Shown: positions 25,089 to 33,301 of the stretch, piece by piece | How the letters are laid out: each line of letters opens with the position of its first letter | How positions within the stretch are numbered: the stretch's first letter is position 1 | Source of the DNA: Anaerolineae bacterium | Lineage (GTDB): Bacteria > Chloroflexota > Anaerolineae > 4572-78 > J111 | DNA length: 64,000 nt | Assembly (NCBI GenBank): GCA_023382535.1 | Contig: JAHDWA010000039.1 | Coordinates: 1-64,000, forward strand | Reading direction: 5' to 3' | Translations under genes and position numbers: made by a program | Notes under the pieces: generated by a model | Databases searched by the model: none | The model's input: the letters and a program-made list of their open reading frames with translations, nothing else | Told to the model about the DNA's origin: nothing

Positions 25089-25913
25089 TCACAACGCTTC
25101 GCCTCCTGTCTCCCCTCGCGCCTGGCGGTAGAGGCGCTGGGTTTCGGGCAGAGGTTCGACTCCCAACTCGCGTTGCAGCATCTCGGCACACTGCTGATAG
25201 GTGCGTTGAACCAGGGGGCGATTGCCTTGAGCCAGATACGCCTGCATTTGCACCCGGTACGCATCCTCCCAGACCGGATCAACGGCGAGGACGTGCTGGG
25301 TCAGGCGGATGCTCTCCAGCGGGCTTTGTTCGACCAGCAGGCTGGCCAGGGTCGTCATCATCCCGAGGGCCAGCAAGTGCAGGCGCTCTCGTTCGGCGCT
25401 GCTCCAATCCTCATAGCGGCGCTCAGGCAGGTAATCCCCCCCGTAGAGAGCCAACGCCTGCTGGTAGCATTCAACGGCGGCGAGGGGATTGTTAGGCGCT
25501 GTCTTGTTGCCGAGAGCAATCAAATTCTCAAACGCATCGGCATCTATCCAGCTCTCGGCCAGGTTGAGGCTGTAAACCAGTCCCTGGCGCTGGACGAAGC
25601 GAGACTCCGCTCGCGGAGGCCGCTCCGGCTCAACCACCTTAAATATCGTATTAAGGGCGACCTTGAAATCGCGGTCGCCTTCTTCGCCGTTTAGCTCCGG
25701 CCACAGCCGGTCAATGATCTGCTCTTTGTGCAAGTGAGCGCTGCGCCGCCGTGTCGTCACCAGGAATTGGAAGAGGTGAAGGGCTTTTTCCCGTCCCCAG
25801 GCGGCCGGCTCGATCTCAACCCCATTCCGCCAGAGACGAAAACCGCCCAGTGTCTGAATTTGCAGGGCAGCAATCTGCGGACCAGGAAGACTGGCTTGAG
25901 CTGAGGTGTCCAT
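25089..25913 (-). CDS. SARP/BTAD-type transcriptional regulator
   Basis: A 274-residue protein with an N-terminal winged-helix domain (TLGGFRLWRNGVEIEP, then GREKALHLFQFLV and LHKEQIIDRLWPE, about 15-95) and a bacterial transcriptional activator domain of TPR type (about 120-265, ending RELGVEPLPETQRLYRQ). SARP-like proteins activate nearby operons. I chose the ATG at 25913 because the DNA-binding domain begins soon after and GGGG precedes it; an ATG at 25988 would add 25 residues unlike the family. It is divergent from crtI, 139 bp away, so it might regulate carotenoid or PHA genes. Confidence 0.82.
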   Translation of the reverse strand: MDTSAQASLPGPQIAALQIQTLGGFRLWRNGVEIEPAAWGREKALHLFQFLVTTRRRSAHLHKEQIIDRLWPELNGEEGDRDFKVALNTIFKVVEPERPPRAESRFVQRQGLVYSLNLAESWIDADAFENLIALGNKTAPNNPLAAVECYQQALALYGGDYLPERRYEDWSSAERERLHLLALGMMTTLASLLVEQSPLESIRLTQHVLAVDPVWEDAYRVQMQAYLAQGNRPLVQRTYQQCAEMLQRELGVEPLPETQRLYRQARGETGGEAL

Positions 25914-25981
25914 AAACCCCAAGTGTACCGCCATTCCGAACAGCGTCAAATAATTTGGCCCTAATTTATGGTCTTTAAGTC

Positions 25982-26010
25982 TTGACAAAACTTCCTTTTT
26001 CCTTTATAAT
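25982..26010 (+). promoter_or_regulatory. crtI promoter
   Basis: Perfect sigma70-type promoter: -35 TTGACA (25982-25987), 17-bp spacer, -10 TATAAT (26005-26010). A consensus promoter this strong would need repression in the dark. Confidence 0.8.
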
Positions 26011-26011
26011 T

Positions 26012-26044
26012 TAGACAAATATTGGACAATTGTTGGACATTGGA
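26012..26044 (+). promoter_or_regulatory. CarH-type operator, three 11-bp direct repeats
   Basis: Three direct 11-mers start at 26012, 26023 and 26034 with cores TAGACA, TGGACA, TGGACA. This matches the layout known for CarH operators (three 11-bp direct repeats with a TnTACA-like core). It begins 1 bp after the -10 box and runs to the Shine-Dalgarno site, so binding would block initiation. Confidence 0.65.
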
Positions 26045-26052
26045 GTGTAATA

Positions 26053-27591
26053 ATGAAAAAGAAAATCATCATCATTGGCAGCGGTTTTGGCGGACTGGGT
26101 GCAGCCGTACGCCTGGCTGCGAGGGGTCACGAGGTACAGCTTTTTGAGAAGCGGGATAAATTAGGCGGCCGGGCGTATGTCTACGAGATCAACGGTTTCA
26201 AGTTTGACGGCGGGCCGACCATTGTCACCGCGCCTTTCATGCTCGACGATATCTTCGAGCTGGCCGGGCGGCGGCGAGAGGATTATTTTGACCTGGTCCC
26301 GTGCAACCCCTTCTATCGCATTTTCAACAACGAAGGGCGCTGCTTCGATTACAACGACGATTCCGATTTCACCCTGAGCCAGATCGAAAAGTGGAATCCC
26401 ACCGACAAAGCGGGCTACCTGAAATTCATCCACTCCACTAAAGCTATTTTTGAAAAGGGCTTTGTCGAACTGGCCGACAAGCCATTCCTCCACTTCATGG
26501 ACATGCTCCGCATCACCCCGGATTTGATCCGGCTGCAATCGCATAAAAGCGTCTATAAATATGTCTCTCAATTTGTGCAGGATGACTTTCTGCGCCGCTG
26601 TTTTTCCTTTCACCCCCTGCTCGTCGGCGGCAATCCCTTTGAAACCACTTCCATTTATGCTTTGATTCACTATCTGGAGCGGGAGTGGGGCGTGCATTAC
26701 GCCATGGGCGGCACCGGGGCAATTGTCGAGGGGTTGGGCCGGTTGTTCGAGGAGTTGGGCGGTCAGGTCTGCACCAGCACCGAAGTTCAGGAAATTCTGG
26801 TGGAGGGCCGGCGAGCTACGGGCATTCGCCTAGCCGATGGCACGATCCACCAGGCCGACATCGTCATCTCCAACGCCGATGTCGCCTTTACTTACCGTAA
26901 CCTGATCCCGCCGCAGTACCGGCGCAAATATACCAACCGCAAGATCGAGAAGATGCGCTACAGCATGTCGCTCTTTGTGATCTATTTTGGCACCAAACGC
27001 CGCTACACCGATACCCGGCTGGCCCATCACAATATCATCTTGGGCCAGCGCTACAAGGGCCTGCTGGACGACATCTTTACCAAAAAACAGCTAGCTAATG
27101 ACTTCTCCCTCTACCTGCACATGCCCACCCTGACCGATCCCTCGCTGGCCCCGGAAGGCTGCGAGAGCTTTTACGTATTGTCGCCGGTGCCTCATTTGGG
27201 GTCGGGCATTGACTGGACCCAGGCGGCCAAGCCCTACCGCGACCGGATCATGCAGTTTTTAGAAGATAACTATCTACCGGACTTGCAGGCCAACATTGTG
27301 GCCGAACACACCATTGACCCGCTGCACTTTCAAAACACCCTCAACAGCTATCTCGGTTCAGCCTTCTCGGTAGAACCGACTCTGACCCAATCGGCCTGGT
27401 TCCGTCCCCACAACCGCTCTGAGGATTTCGACAACCTCTACTTCGTCGGCGCGGGCACACATCCCGGCGCAGGCCTGCCGGGAGTCCTATCGTCGGCCAA
27501 AATTGCCGACGAATTGATTATGAATTCGCTGCCTGCAACTTCGGCAGCCCGAGGCGCTGGTACAGTTGGGCAAAATTTAGCCTTTGGTTAA
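26053..27591 (+). CDS. crtI: Phytoene desaturase family protein
   Basis: A 512-residue FAD enzyme that introduces double bases into a C40 (or C30) carotene chain. The dinucleotide motif [20 protein letters not shown] (5-24) is followed by [27 protein letters not shown] in normal family order, and the C-terminal FAD-binding motif is [20 protein letters not shown] near 470. GGAG lies 7 bases before the ATG. It is the only gene of its operon; its last 74 bp overlap the convergent gene at 27518. No phytoene synthase is in the window. The exact step (phytoene, diapophytoene or later) cannot be told from the sequence. Confidence 0.92.
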   Translation: MKKKIIIIGSGFGGLGAAVRLAARGHEVQLFEKRDKLGGRAYVYEINGFKFDGGPTIVTAPFMLDDIFELAGRRREDYFDLVPCNPFYRIFNNEGRCFDYNDDSDFTLSQIEKWNPTDKAGYLKFIHSTKAIFEKGFVELADKPFLHFMDMLRITPDLIRLQSHKSVYKYVSQFVQDDFLRRCFSFHPLLVGGNPFETTSIYALIHYLEREWGVHYAMGGTGAIVEGLGRLFEELGGQVCTSTEVQEILVEGRRATGIRLADGTIHQADIVISNADVAFTYRNLIPPQYRRKYTNRKIEKMRYSMSLFVIYFGTKRRYTDTRLAHHNIILGQRYKGLLDDIFTKKQLANDFSLYLHMPTLTDPSLAPEGCESFYVLSPVPHLGSGIDWTQAAKPYRDRIMQFLEDNYLPDLQANIVAEHTIDPLHFQNTLNSYLGSAFSVEPTLTQSAWFRPHNRSEDFDNLYFVGAGTHPGAGLPGVLSSAKIADELIMNSLPATSAARGAGTVGQNLAFG

Positions 27592-28606
27592 GGAGAAAAG
27601 AAAAATGAGTCACCTTCTCAGCCTCACGGAAGCAAGATCTGCCAAAGAACTGCTCGACTTTTTCGACGGTAGTGAGCGTATCATAGGGAGATAGCACAAT
27701 TGCCACACCGCGTTCCTCGGCCCTGTCCTCAATCATCGGATTGGGCCGAGTATTGCCGGTCAAAATCAGGAGTTTAGTCGAGGTTTCCAGCGCGGCAAGT
27801 TGAATATCGGGACGGTCGCCGCCCACGATAACCGCTTTATTCTTGACGGTGCGAAAATAGTTCAAAGCGTTTTCAACATTCATAGCGCCAACCATCAGGT
27901 TTTCTACCAGGTCCTCCAGGCAATCGCCACAAAGCAATTCGCCCTCTAAAACCTCGACAATTTTACCGATACCGATGGAACGCAGAGTCGGCTCGTAAGG
28001 CAAAACAGCCAAAACATCAACGCCCTGGGCCTGCACATAGGGGAGAATGGAATTATTGGCATAGTCCAGGCGGTTTTCTGGCACTGCGTTGATAATGATG
28101 CCGATCAATCGCTCGCCCAGCCGGGTCAGGGCGGTTAAAGTATCGTCAACTACCTGCAGGCTGTTTTGGTAGCCCACAACCGTAATCACCCTGGCATCAA
28201 CCAGGTCGGCCACTTCATTGAGCGATAGTTTCACGATGTAACCCTCTCGGAAATTGTCGCTGCCCTCCATCACCACAACATCTTTATCCTGGCCGATTAT
28301 TGCGGCAGCCTGTTTTACCGTGCTTCTGTAATCCCCATTATCCTCGCTCAAAATCTTGCGCATGCGCTGGCCGGTGACAACTACTGGAGCCAGGAGTTCC
28401 AACGGCTCGCTCAAATTAAAGGTTTCTTTGATAAAACGGGCATCTTCATCAATGCTGCTCTCGGCCAAAACGCGGGCAGCGCTGCTAAAAGGCTTTAAGT
28501 AACCTACTCGATAACCGTCTTTCCGCATCCGGTCCATCAAGGTCAGACAGACGGCGCTTTTACCGGAAAAATTTTGGGTTGACGTAACATATAAGTTGAT
28601 TGCCAT
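27518..28606 (-). CDS. DRTGG-domain, phosphotransacetylase-like P-loop protein (copy 2)
   Basis: A 362-residue paralogue of the protein at 8565-9635, roughly three quarters identical by eye (both open [20 protein letters not shown] and share [20 protein letters not shown]). It has the same BioD-like N-terminal part and DRTGG domain and also lacks a phosphotransacetylase catalytic domain. GGGAGA lies 6 bases before the ATG at 28606. Its 3' end overlaps the end of crtI. A regulatory role in acetyl-phosphate or acetyl-CoA metabolism is inferred; why a copy sits in the carotenoid region is unclear. Confidence 0.8.
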   Translation of the reverse strand: MAINLYVTSTQNFSGKSAVCLTLMDRMRKDGYRVGYLKPFSSAARVLAESSIDEDARFIKETFNLSEPLELLAPVVVTGQRMRKILSEDNGDYRSTVKQAAAIIGQDKDVVVMEGSDNFREGYIVKLSLNEVADLVDARVITVVGYQNSLQVVDDTLTALTRLGERLIGIIINAVPENRLDYANNSILPYVQAQGVDVLAVLPYEPTLRSIGIGKIVEVLEGELLCGDCLEDLVENLMVGAMNVENALNYFRTVKNKAVIVGGDRPDIQLAALETSTKLLILTGNTRPNPMIEDRAEERGVAIVLSPYDTLTTVEKVEQFFGRSCFREAEKVTHFSFLLNQRLNFAQLYQRLGLPKLQAANS

Positions 28607-28949
28607 GATTGTTCTCCCTTGGATAACACTGTTCTCGCTCAAACAAGCAAAAACTTTCCGAGAGCTGATTCAGCTTTCAGAAAAAACCTCAACAAACGAC
28701 TCTCCTGCTTCAGTTATTTTTCAAGGGCGACAAATTTAGTATACTTCAAACTCTTTAATTAATCTATACCTTATGCTTAACAATTGCCGTCAAGAAATCT
28801 TGATAAAAATATTGCCTAGTTGGAACCAGTGACCCGCCTCATCGGCCAATGAGACCATAGCGTACCTCTAACAAACGAAACAAATAAAAGTACTATTTGG
28901 TAAAATTGCTATCTAAAAGCCTGCTATATCTACTACTTGTCAATATTTC
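28607..28949. other. Divergent intergenic region, no gene seen
   Basis: AT-rich spacer between the minus-strand DRTGG gene and carH. No reading frame or RNA gene recognised; the carH control region follows at its right end. Confidence 0.5.
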
Positions 28950-28989
28950 TAGACAAATACTTGACAAAATATTGAGTTTGTGATACTAT
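28950..28989 (+). promoter_or_regulatory. carH promoter with CarH-type operator
   Basis: -35 TTGACA (28961-28966), 17-bp spacer, -10 TACTAT (28984-28989). Three 11-bp direct repeats start at 28950, 28961 and 28972 with cores TAGACA, TTGACA, TTGAGT; the second repeat is the -35 box itself. The arrangement matches the crtI operator and indicates autorepression. Confidence 0.65.
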
Positions 28990-29062
28990 TTTCGTCAGGC
29001 AAGTTTGAAATCTTATTTTGGCCTGCCCGTAAACGCAGAAATTTATTTAAAGAAGGCTTGGA

Positions 29063-30406
29063 ATGTCTACATCAAATCAGCTACCGACCTACAATTTAAA
29101 GGCCGTTGTTCAGGAGACGGGTCTCAAACCCGATACCCTGCGAGCCTGGGAGCGCCGCTACGGCTTGCCCCAGCCCCATCGGACTCCCGGCGGCCACCGT
29201 CTCTACTCGCAGCACGATATTGATATGCTTAAGTGGCTGGCCGCCCGGCAGGATGAAGGTTTAAGTATTAGCCGGGCTGTGGATCTGTGGCACAGTCTGC
29301 AACAGGAAGGTACAGACCCGCTTCAGGCGAGTACCCCTGAGGCGTCCCTATCGGTCCCCCCCCCACCCTCCTTTGCGGTCGGCAGCGCCATCACCGAACT
29401 GCGCCGGGCCTGGATAGCGGCTTGTCTGGCTTTTGATGAGCGGACGGCGGAAAGTATTCTGGCCCAGGCTTCGGCCTTGTATCCCCTGGAGACTGTTTGC
29501 TTCGAGCTTTTGCAAAAGGGGTTGACCCAGATGGGTGAAGGTTGGTACCAGGGAGAAGTTACGGTTCAACAAGAACACTTTGCCTCGGCTCTGGCTATGC
29601 GCCGCCTGGACGCCCTGATAGCAGCCACCCCACCTCCAACTCGTCCCAGCCGTATTTTGGTCGCTTGTCCGCCTGAAGAGGAGCATGCCTTTAGCCCGCT
29701 TTTGATTACGCTCTTGCTCCGGCGGCACGGTTGGGATGTCGTTTATCTTGGCGCCGATGTCCCCTCGACTCGTCTGGAATTCACCATTGCCACGGCCAGG
29801 CCGCAACTGGTGATTGTGGCCGCCCAGCAACTCCATACCGCTGCCTCCATGCTGGAGATAGCCCACCTGCTAAACCAGGAGCGAGTACCGCTCGCTTACG
29901 GTGGCGCTGTCTTTAACCATCTTCCGGCCCTGCGCAGCCGTATTCCCGGCCATTTTCTTGGCGAACACCTGGAGACAACCCCCCAGGTAGTCGAGCAACT
30001 TCTCATGTCGCCGCGCCTGGGCTGGCCGCCGCCGGTGGTCTCCCAGCCAGGCGAAGCATGCCAAGAAGCCCTGGCCCACTATCGGGAGCATCAAGCCCTG
30101 ATTGAAGCGCATGTATGGCAACTGATGAAAGATGAGCCTATTCCGCACAGCCGCCTGGCCAACGCCAATATAAAATTTGCCCGCAATATCATTGCCGCCC
30201 TGCTGCTGGGCAACATTGATTTTCTGGGCGCTGACATCATCTGGATTGAAGGCCTTTTCATCAATCATCAAATGCCGACCGAGCAACTTCGTCGTTACCT
30301 CAATGCCTACCGGCAAGCGGTCCAAACCCATCTGGATGAGCGTGGCAAAATTATCCGGGATTGGCTGGCTCAACTGCTGCTTGAGGACATAAAAAACCTG
30401 TCATGA
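29063..30406 (+). CDS. carH: CarH-like B12-dependent photoreceptor, MerR family repressor
   Basis: A 447-residue protein. Residues 8-75 are a MerR winged helix ([20 protein letters not shown]). Residues 110-195 are the helical cap with the CarH signature W161-x9-E171-H172. Residues 197-320 are a B12-binding Rossmann domain with the probable axial histidine His208 in EEEHAF; the usual Gly of ExHxxG is Ser211. CarH proteins bind adenosylcobalamin, form DNA-bound tetramers in the dark and fall apart in light. About 115 extra C-terminal helical residues (330-447) exceed the usual length of about 290 and are not recognised. The start has AGAAGG upstream. The stop overlaps the next gene (ATGA). Confidence 0.88.
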   Translation: MSTSNQLPTYNLKAVVQETGLKPDTLRAWERRYGLPQPHRTPGGHRLYSQHDIDMLKWLAARQDEGLSISRAVDLWHSLQQEGTDPLQASTPEASLSVPPPPSFAVGSAITELRRAWIAACLAFDERTAESILAQASALYPLETVCFELLQKGLTQMGEGWYQGEVTVQQEHFASALAMRRLDALIAATPPPTRPSRILVACPPEEEHAFSPLLITLLLRRHGWDVVYLGADVPSTRLEFTIATARPQLVIVAAQQLHTAASMLEIAHLLNQERVPLAYGGAVFNHLPALRSRIPGHFLGEHLETTPQVVEQLLMSPRLGWPPPVVSQPGEACQEALAHYREHQALIEAHVWQLMKDEPIPHSRLANANIKFARNIIAALLLGNIDFLGADIIWIEGLFINHQMPTEQLRRYLNAYRQAVQTHLDERGKIIRDWLAQLLLEDIKNLS

Positions 30407-30882
30407 AGTACCACCACTCCTTCCGGGTGCGCGCGCCCCTGGCGGCAGTGACCGATTTTCACGCCCAGTCCGCCAGCATGGGTGCGATTACCCCGCCCCC
30501 GATCATCACCCAAATCCACCAAGCGCCGGCCCGCCTGCAAGAAGGGGACGAAATGGCTTTTACCCTCTGGCTGGGACCGCTGCCCATACGCTGGCTGGCC
30601 CAAATTGAAAATGTTAGCCATAACGGCTTTGTGGACCGGCAGTTGCGCGGCCCCTTTGGCTCCTGGGTCCACCACCATCAATTCCGGCCTGTGGACGAGA
30701 AAACCACCGAAGTAATTGACGAAGTTGAAGCAGAGTTAAAAAAGCATCCCTGGTGGAGCCTCGTCGGCCTGGGGATGTGGCTAACTCTGCCCATTTTGTT
30801 CGCCTATCGCGGTTGGAAAACAAGAGATTTACTTGAGAAAAAATATGAGCATTCCCCGGCCTCACCGGAGGTCAGGCAATGA
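30403..30882 (+). CDS. SRPBCC-family protein
   Basis: A 159-residue START/SRPBCC-fold protein ([20 protein letters not shown], the strand-helix opening; [16 protein letters not shown] in the middle; VIDEVEAEL near the end), followed by a hydrophobic stretch ([19 protein letters not shown]) that may be a membrane segment. The fold binds hydrophobic ligands. It overlaps carH and the following oxidoreductase by four bases each, so the operon is translationally coupled. Similar genes occur in carotenoid clusters; carotenoid or isoprenoid binding is inference. Confidence 0.8.
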   Translation: MKYHHSFRVRAPLAAVTDFHAQSASMGAITPPPIITQIHQAPARLQEGDEMAFTLWLGPLPIRWLAQIENVSHNGFVDRQLRGPFGSWVHHHQFRPVDEKTTEVIDEVEAELKKHPWWSLVGLGMWLTLPILFAYRGWKTRDLLEKKYEHSPASPEVRQ

Positions 30883-32492
30883 AGCGCGTTGTCGTTATTG
30901 GCGCCGGCATAGGGGGGTTGACAGCAGCGGCAGTCATGGCGCGCGCCGGGCTGGACGTCACCGTGCTGGAAGCGCACGTCTATCCGGGTGGCTGCGCCGG
31001 TACTTTTTACCATCAGGGTTATCGCTTCGATGCCGGCGCGACCCTGGCCGGCGGTTTTTACCCTGGCGGGCCGCTGGACCAGGTGGCCCAAGCCGCCGGA
31101 GTAGCTGCCTGGCCGGCCCATGCCACCAATCCCGCCCTGGTCGTCCACCTGCCCGATGGCTCAGCGGTCACACGCTGGACCGATGCGCGCCGTTGGGAAG
31201 CGTATGGCCGAGCCTTTGGCCCCCAGGCCGAAACTTTTTGGCGCTGGCAAGAACGCACCGCCGACGCCCTGTGGGACCTGGCCCTGCGGATGCCCCCCTG
31301 GCCGCCTCAAACTTTCGCCGATGTTCTACAATTGGGCCAAAAGGGGTTAGGCTGGCTGGGCCGGGGTGGATTTGAAACCTACGCTGGCTTGCCTCAATTG
31401 GCGGCGGACGCTCTCCGCCCGGTGGCGGCCCACCTCCGCCATGCCCCCGAAAGCTTGCGCCTTTTTGTTGACGGCCAACTGCTCATCGCCGCTCAAGCCA
31501 CCAGCCGCCAGGCCAACGCGCTGTACGGCGCTGCGGCCCTGGATTTACCCCGGCGCGGGGTTGTCCACCTGGCGGGGGGCATGGGCGCTCTGGCCGAAAC
31601 CCTGGCCCAGGCCGTGCGCCAGCATGGCGGTCAGGTCCATTACCGCCAGGAAGTCCGCCGGATTATTGTGGAACGAGGCCGGCCCGTTGCGGTGGAAACC
31701 AAGCGAGGCAAATCCTTCCCTGCCGATGGTGTTGTCGCCAATCTGACCCCCTGGAATCTCGCCGCTCTGCTGGGCGAAAACGCTCCTTCTTCGCTCCGTT
31801 CCTTCGCCTCACCTGGTTCTCTTCTCCCGACCTCATTCGACGGCTGGGGGGCGTTTATGGTTTATGTGGGGCTGGATGGCTCGGCCGTGCCGGCCGATTT
31901 TCCGCTGCACCATCAGGTGATTGTTCGCGAGCCGATGGCCGAGGGCAACACCGTCTTCCTATCGCTCAGCCCTGGCTGGGATAAGAATCGCGCGCCGGCC
32001 GGCCAGCGGGCGCTGACCATCAGTACGCATACGGACCTGCGCAATTGGTGGCGTCTTTTTGAAAATGAGCGCCCCGCTTACGAACAGCGCAAAGCCGTCT
32101 ATGTAGAACGCATCCTGGCCGCCGCCGAAACGGCTCTCCCCGGCCTGCGGGAAGCGGCCCATTTGATCCTGCCCGGCACGCCAGTCACCTTTCAACGCTT
32201 CACCCACCGGGCCTGGGGTTGGGTGGGCGGCTTTCCCCAAACGAGCCTGTTCCGTACCTGGGCGCCCCGGTTGGCTCCCGGCCTGTGGCTCGTCGGCGAT
32301 ACTATTTTTCCCGGTCAGTCTACGGCAGCGGTAGCCCTGGGCGGGCTGCGCGTGGCCGGAACGATTCTGGGTGAACTCGGCGTTAAGATTGAGGCTCACG
32401 CCGCTTCAAGTGTCCCCCTGACCCGGGCCATCGAAACCCAAAAACCTGCTGAGATCCTTTCTATGACTGAACAGGCCGGTCTGGTGGAGTAA
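30879..32492 (+). CDS. CrtI/CrtD-like FAD oxidoreductase
   Basis: A 537-residue flavoprotein of the phytoene desaturase/carotenoid isomerase family. The FAD motif [20 protein letters not shown] (4-23), [14 protein letters not shown] with [10 protein letters not shown], and the C-terminal [24 protein letters not shown] are in family order. The C-terminal motif differs from the crtI gene at 26053 and resembles the CrtD/CrtH group, so it may desaturate or isomerise a later carotenoid. It sits between the SRPBCC and the lycopene-cyclase genes in the carH operon. Confidence 0.85.
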   Translation: MKRVVVIGAGIGGLTAAAVMARAGLDVTVLEAHVYPGGCAGTFYHQGYRFDAGATLAGGFYPGGPLDQVAQAAGVAAWPAHATNPALVVHLPDGSAVTRWTDARRWEAYGRAFGPQAETFWRWQERTADALWDLALRMPPWPPQTFADVLQLGQKGLGWLGRGGFETYAGLPQLAADALRPVAAHLRHAPESLRLFVDGQLLIAAQATSRQANALYGAAALDLPRRGVVHLAGGMGALAETLAQAVRQHGGQVHYRQEVRRIIVERGRPVAVETKRGKSFPADGVVANLTPWNLAALLGENAPSSLRSFASPGSLLPTSFDGWGAFMVYVGLDGSAVPADFPLHHQVIVREPMAEGNTVFLSLSPGWDKNRAPAGQRALTISTHTDLRNWWRLFENERPAYEQRKAVYVERILAAAETALPGLREAAHLILPGTPVTFQRFTHRAWGWVGGFPQTSLFRTWAPRLAPGLWLVGDTIFPGQSTAAVALGGLRVAGTILGELGVKIEAHAASSVPLTRAIETQKPAEILSMTEQAGLVE

Positions 32493-32495
32493 TTT

Positions 32496-33296
32496 GTGAC
32501 TTATTTTGGCTTTTTGGCTCAATTTTTGCTGATCCCAATCCTGCTGCTGGCGCTGCTGACCTGGTACGATCTGCGGCGAGGTCTAGCTCTGCCCCACGCC
32601 TTGAGCGGCTGGTCGGCCTGGAAGGTCATACTGGGGCATATTCTGGTAGCGCTCATTTATACGACCCCCTGGGATAATTACCTGGTGGCTACCGGCGTCT
32701 GGTGGTATAACCCGAAGCTGATTACCGGCCTGCTTTTGGGCTGGGTGCCGCTCGAGGAATACACTTTTTTTGTCCTGCAGCCGGTTTTGACCGGCCTGTG
32801 GCTGCTCTTTCTGGCCCGCCGCCTGCCCGTCGAGACCCATTCTTTGCCCTCCATGCACCGCCTCCGCCCCAGTTTACTGCTGGGTCTCGGAGGGGTCTGG
32901 CTGGCTATGGCAGCGATATTGATTGCCGGCTGGCAGCCGGGTACCTACCTGGCCCTGATTCTGGTCTGGGCGCTGCCGCCGCTTATGCTGCAAATCGGCT
33001 TCGGGGCCGACATCCTCTGGCGGCAGCGCCGGCTGGTGCTGTGGACCCTGCTGCCGGTAACGCTTTACCTCGGCCTGGCCGATGCCCTGGCCATCGGCTC
33101 CGGTACCTGGACCATTGACCCCGCCCAATCGCTCCAGCTTTACCTGGGTGGCGTTCTCCCCGTCGAGGAATTTATCTTCTTCCTGATGACCAACATACTG
33201 CTGGTGCTGGGTGTTGTGCTGGTGCTCTCGCCCGAAAGCCAGAACCGGGTCAGCCCGCAACTGCGCGCCCTCATTTTGCCAAGATTGCGGCCCTGA
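32496..33296 (+). CDS. Lycopene cyclase domain protein (fused double-domain type)
   Basis: A 266-residue membrane protein with about seven transmembrane segments in two homologous halves. Half 1 carries YTTPWDNYLVATGVWWY and PLEEYTFF; half 2 carries LGLADALAIGSGTWTI and PVEEFIFF. This is the fused form of the heterodimeric CrtYc/CrtYd (CarR-type) lycopene beta-cyclases, which form the ionone rings of carotenes. The start is a GTG with GGTGGAG about 6 bases upstream, 3 bp after the previous stop. It fits between a desaturase and the end of the cluster. Confidence 0.88.
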   Translation: MTYFGFLAQFLLIPILLLALLTWYDLRRGLALPHALSGWSAWKVILGHILVALIYTTPWDNYLVATGVWWYNPKLITGLLLGWVPLEEYTFFVLQPVLTGLWLLFLARRLPVETHSLPSMHRLRPSLLLGLGGVWLAMAAILIAGWQPGTYLALILVWALPPLMLQIGFGADILWRQRRLVLWTLLPVTLYLGLADALAIGSGTWTIDPAQSLQLYLGGVLPVEEFIFFLMTNILLVLGVVLVLSPESQNRVSPQLRALILPRLRP

Positions 33297-33301
33297 GTAG
33301 C

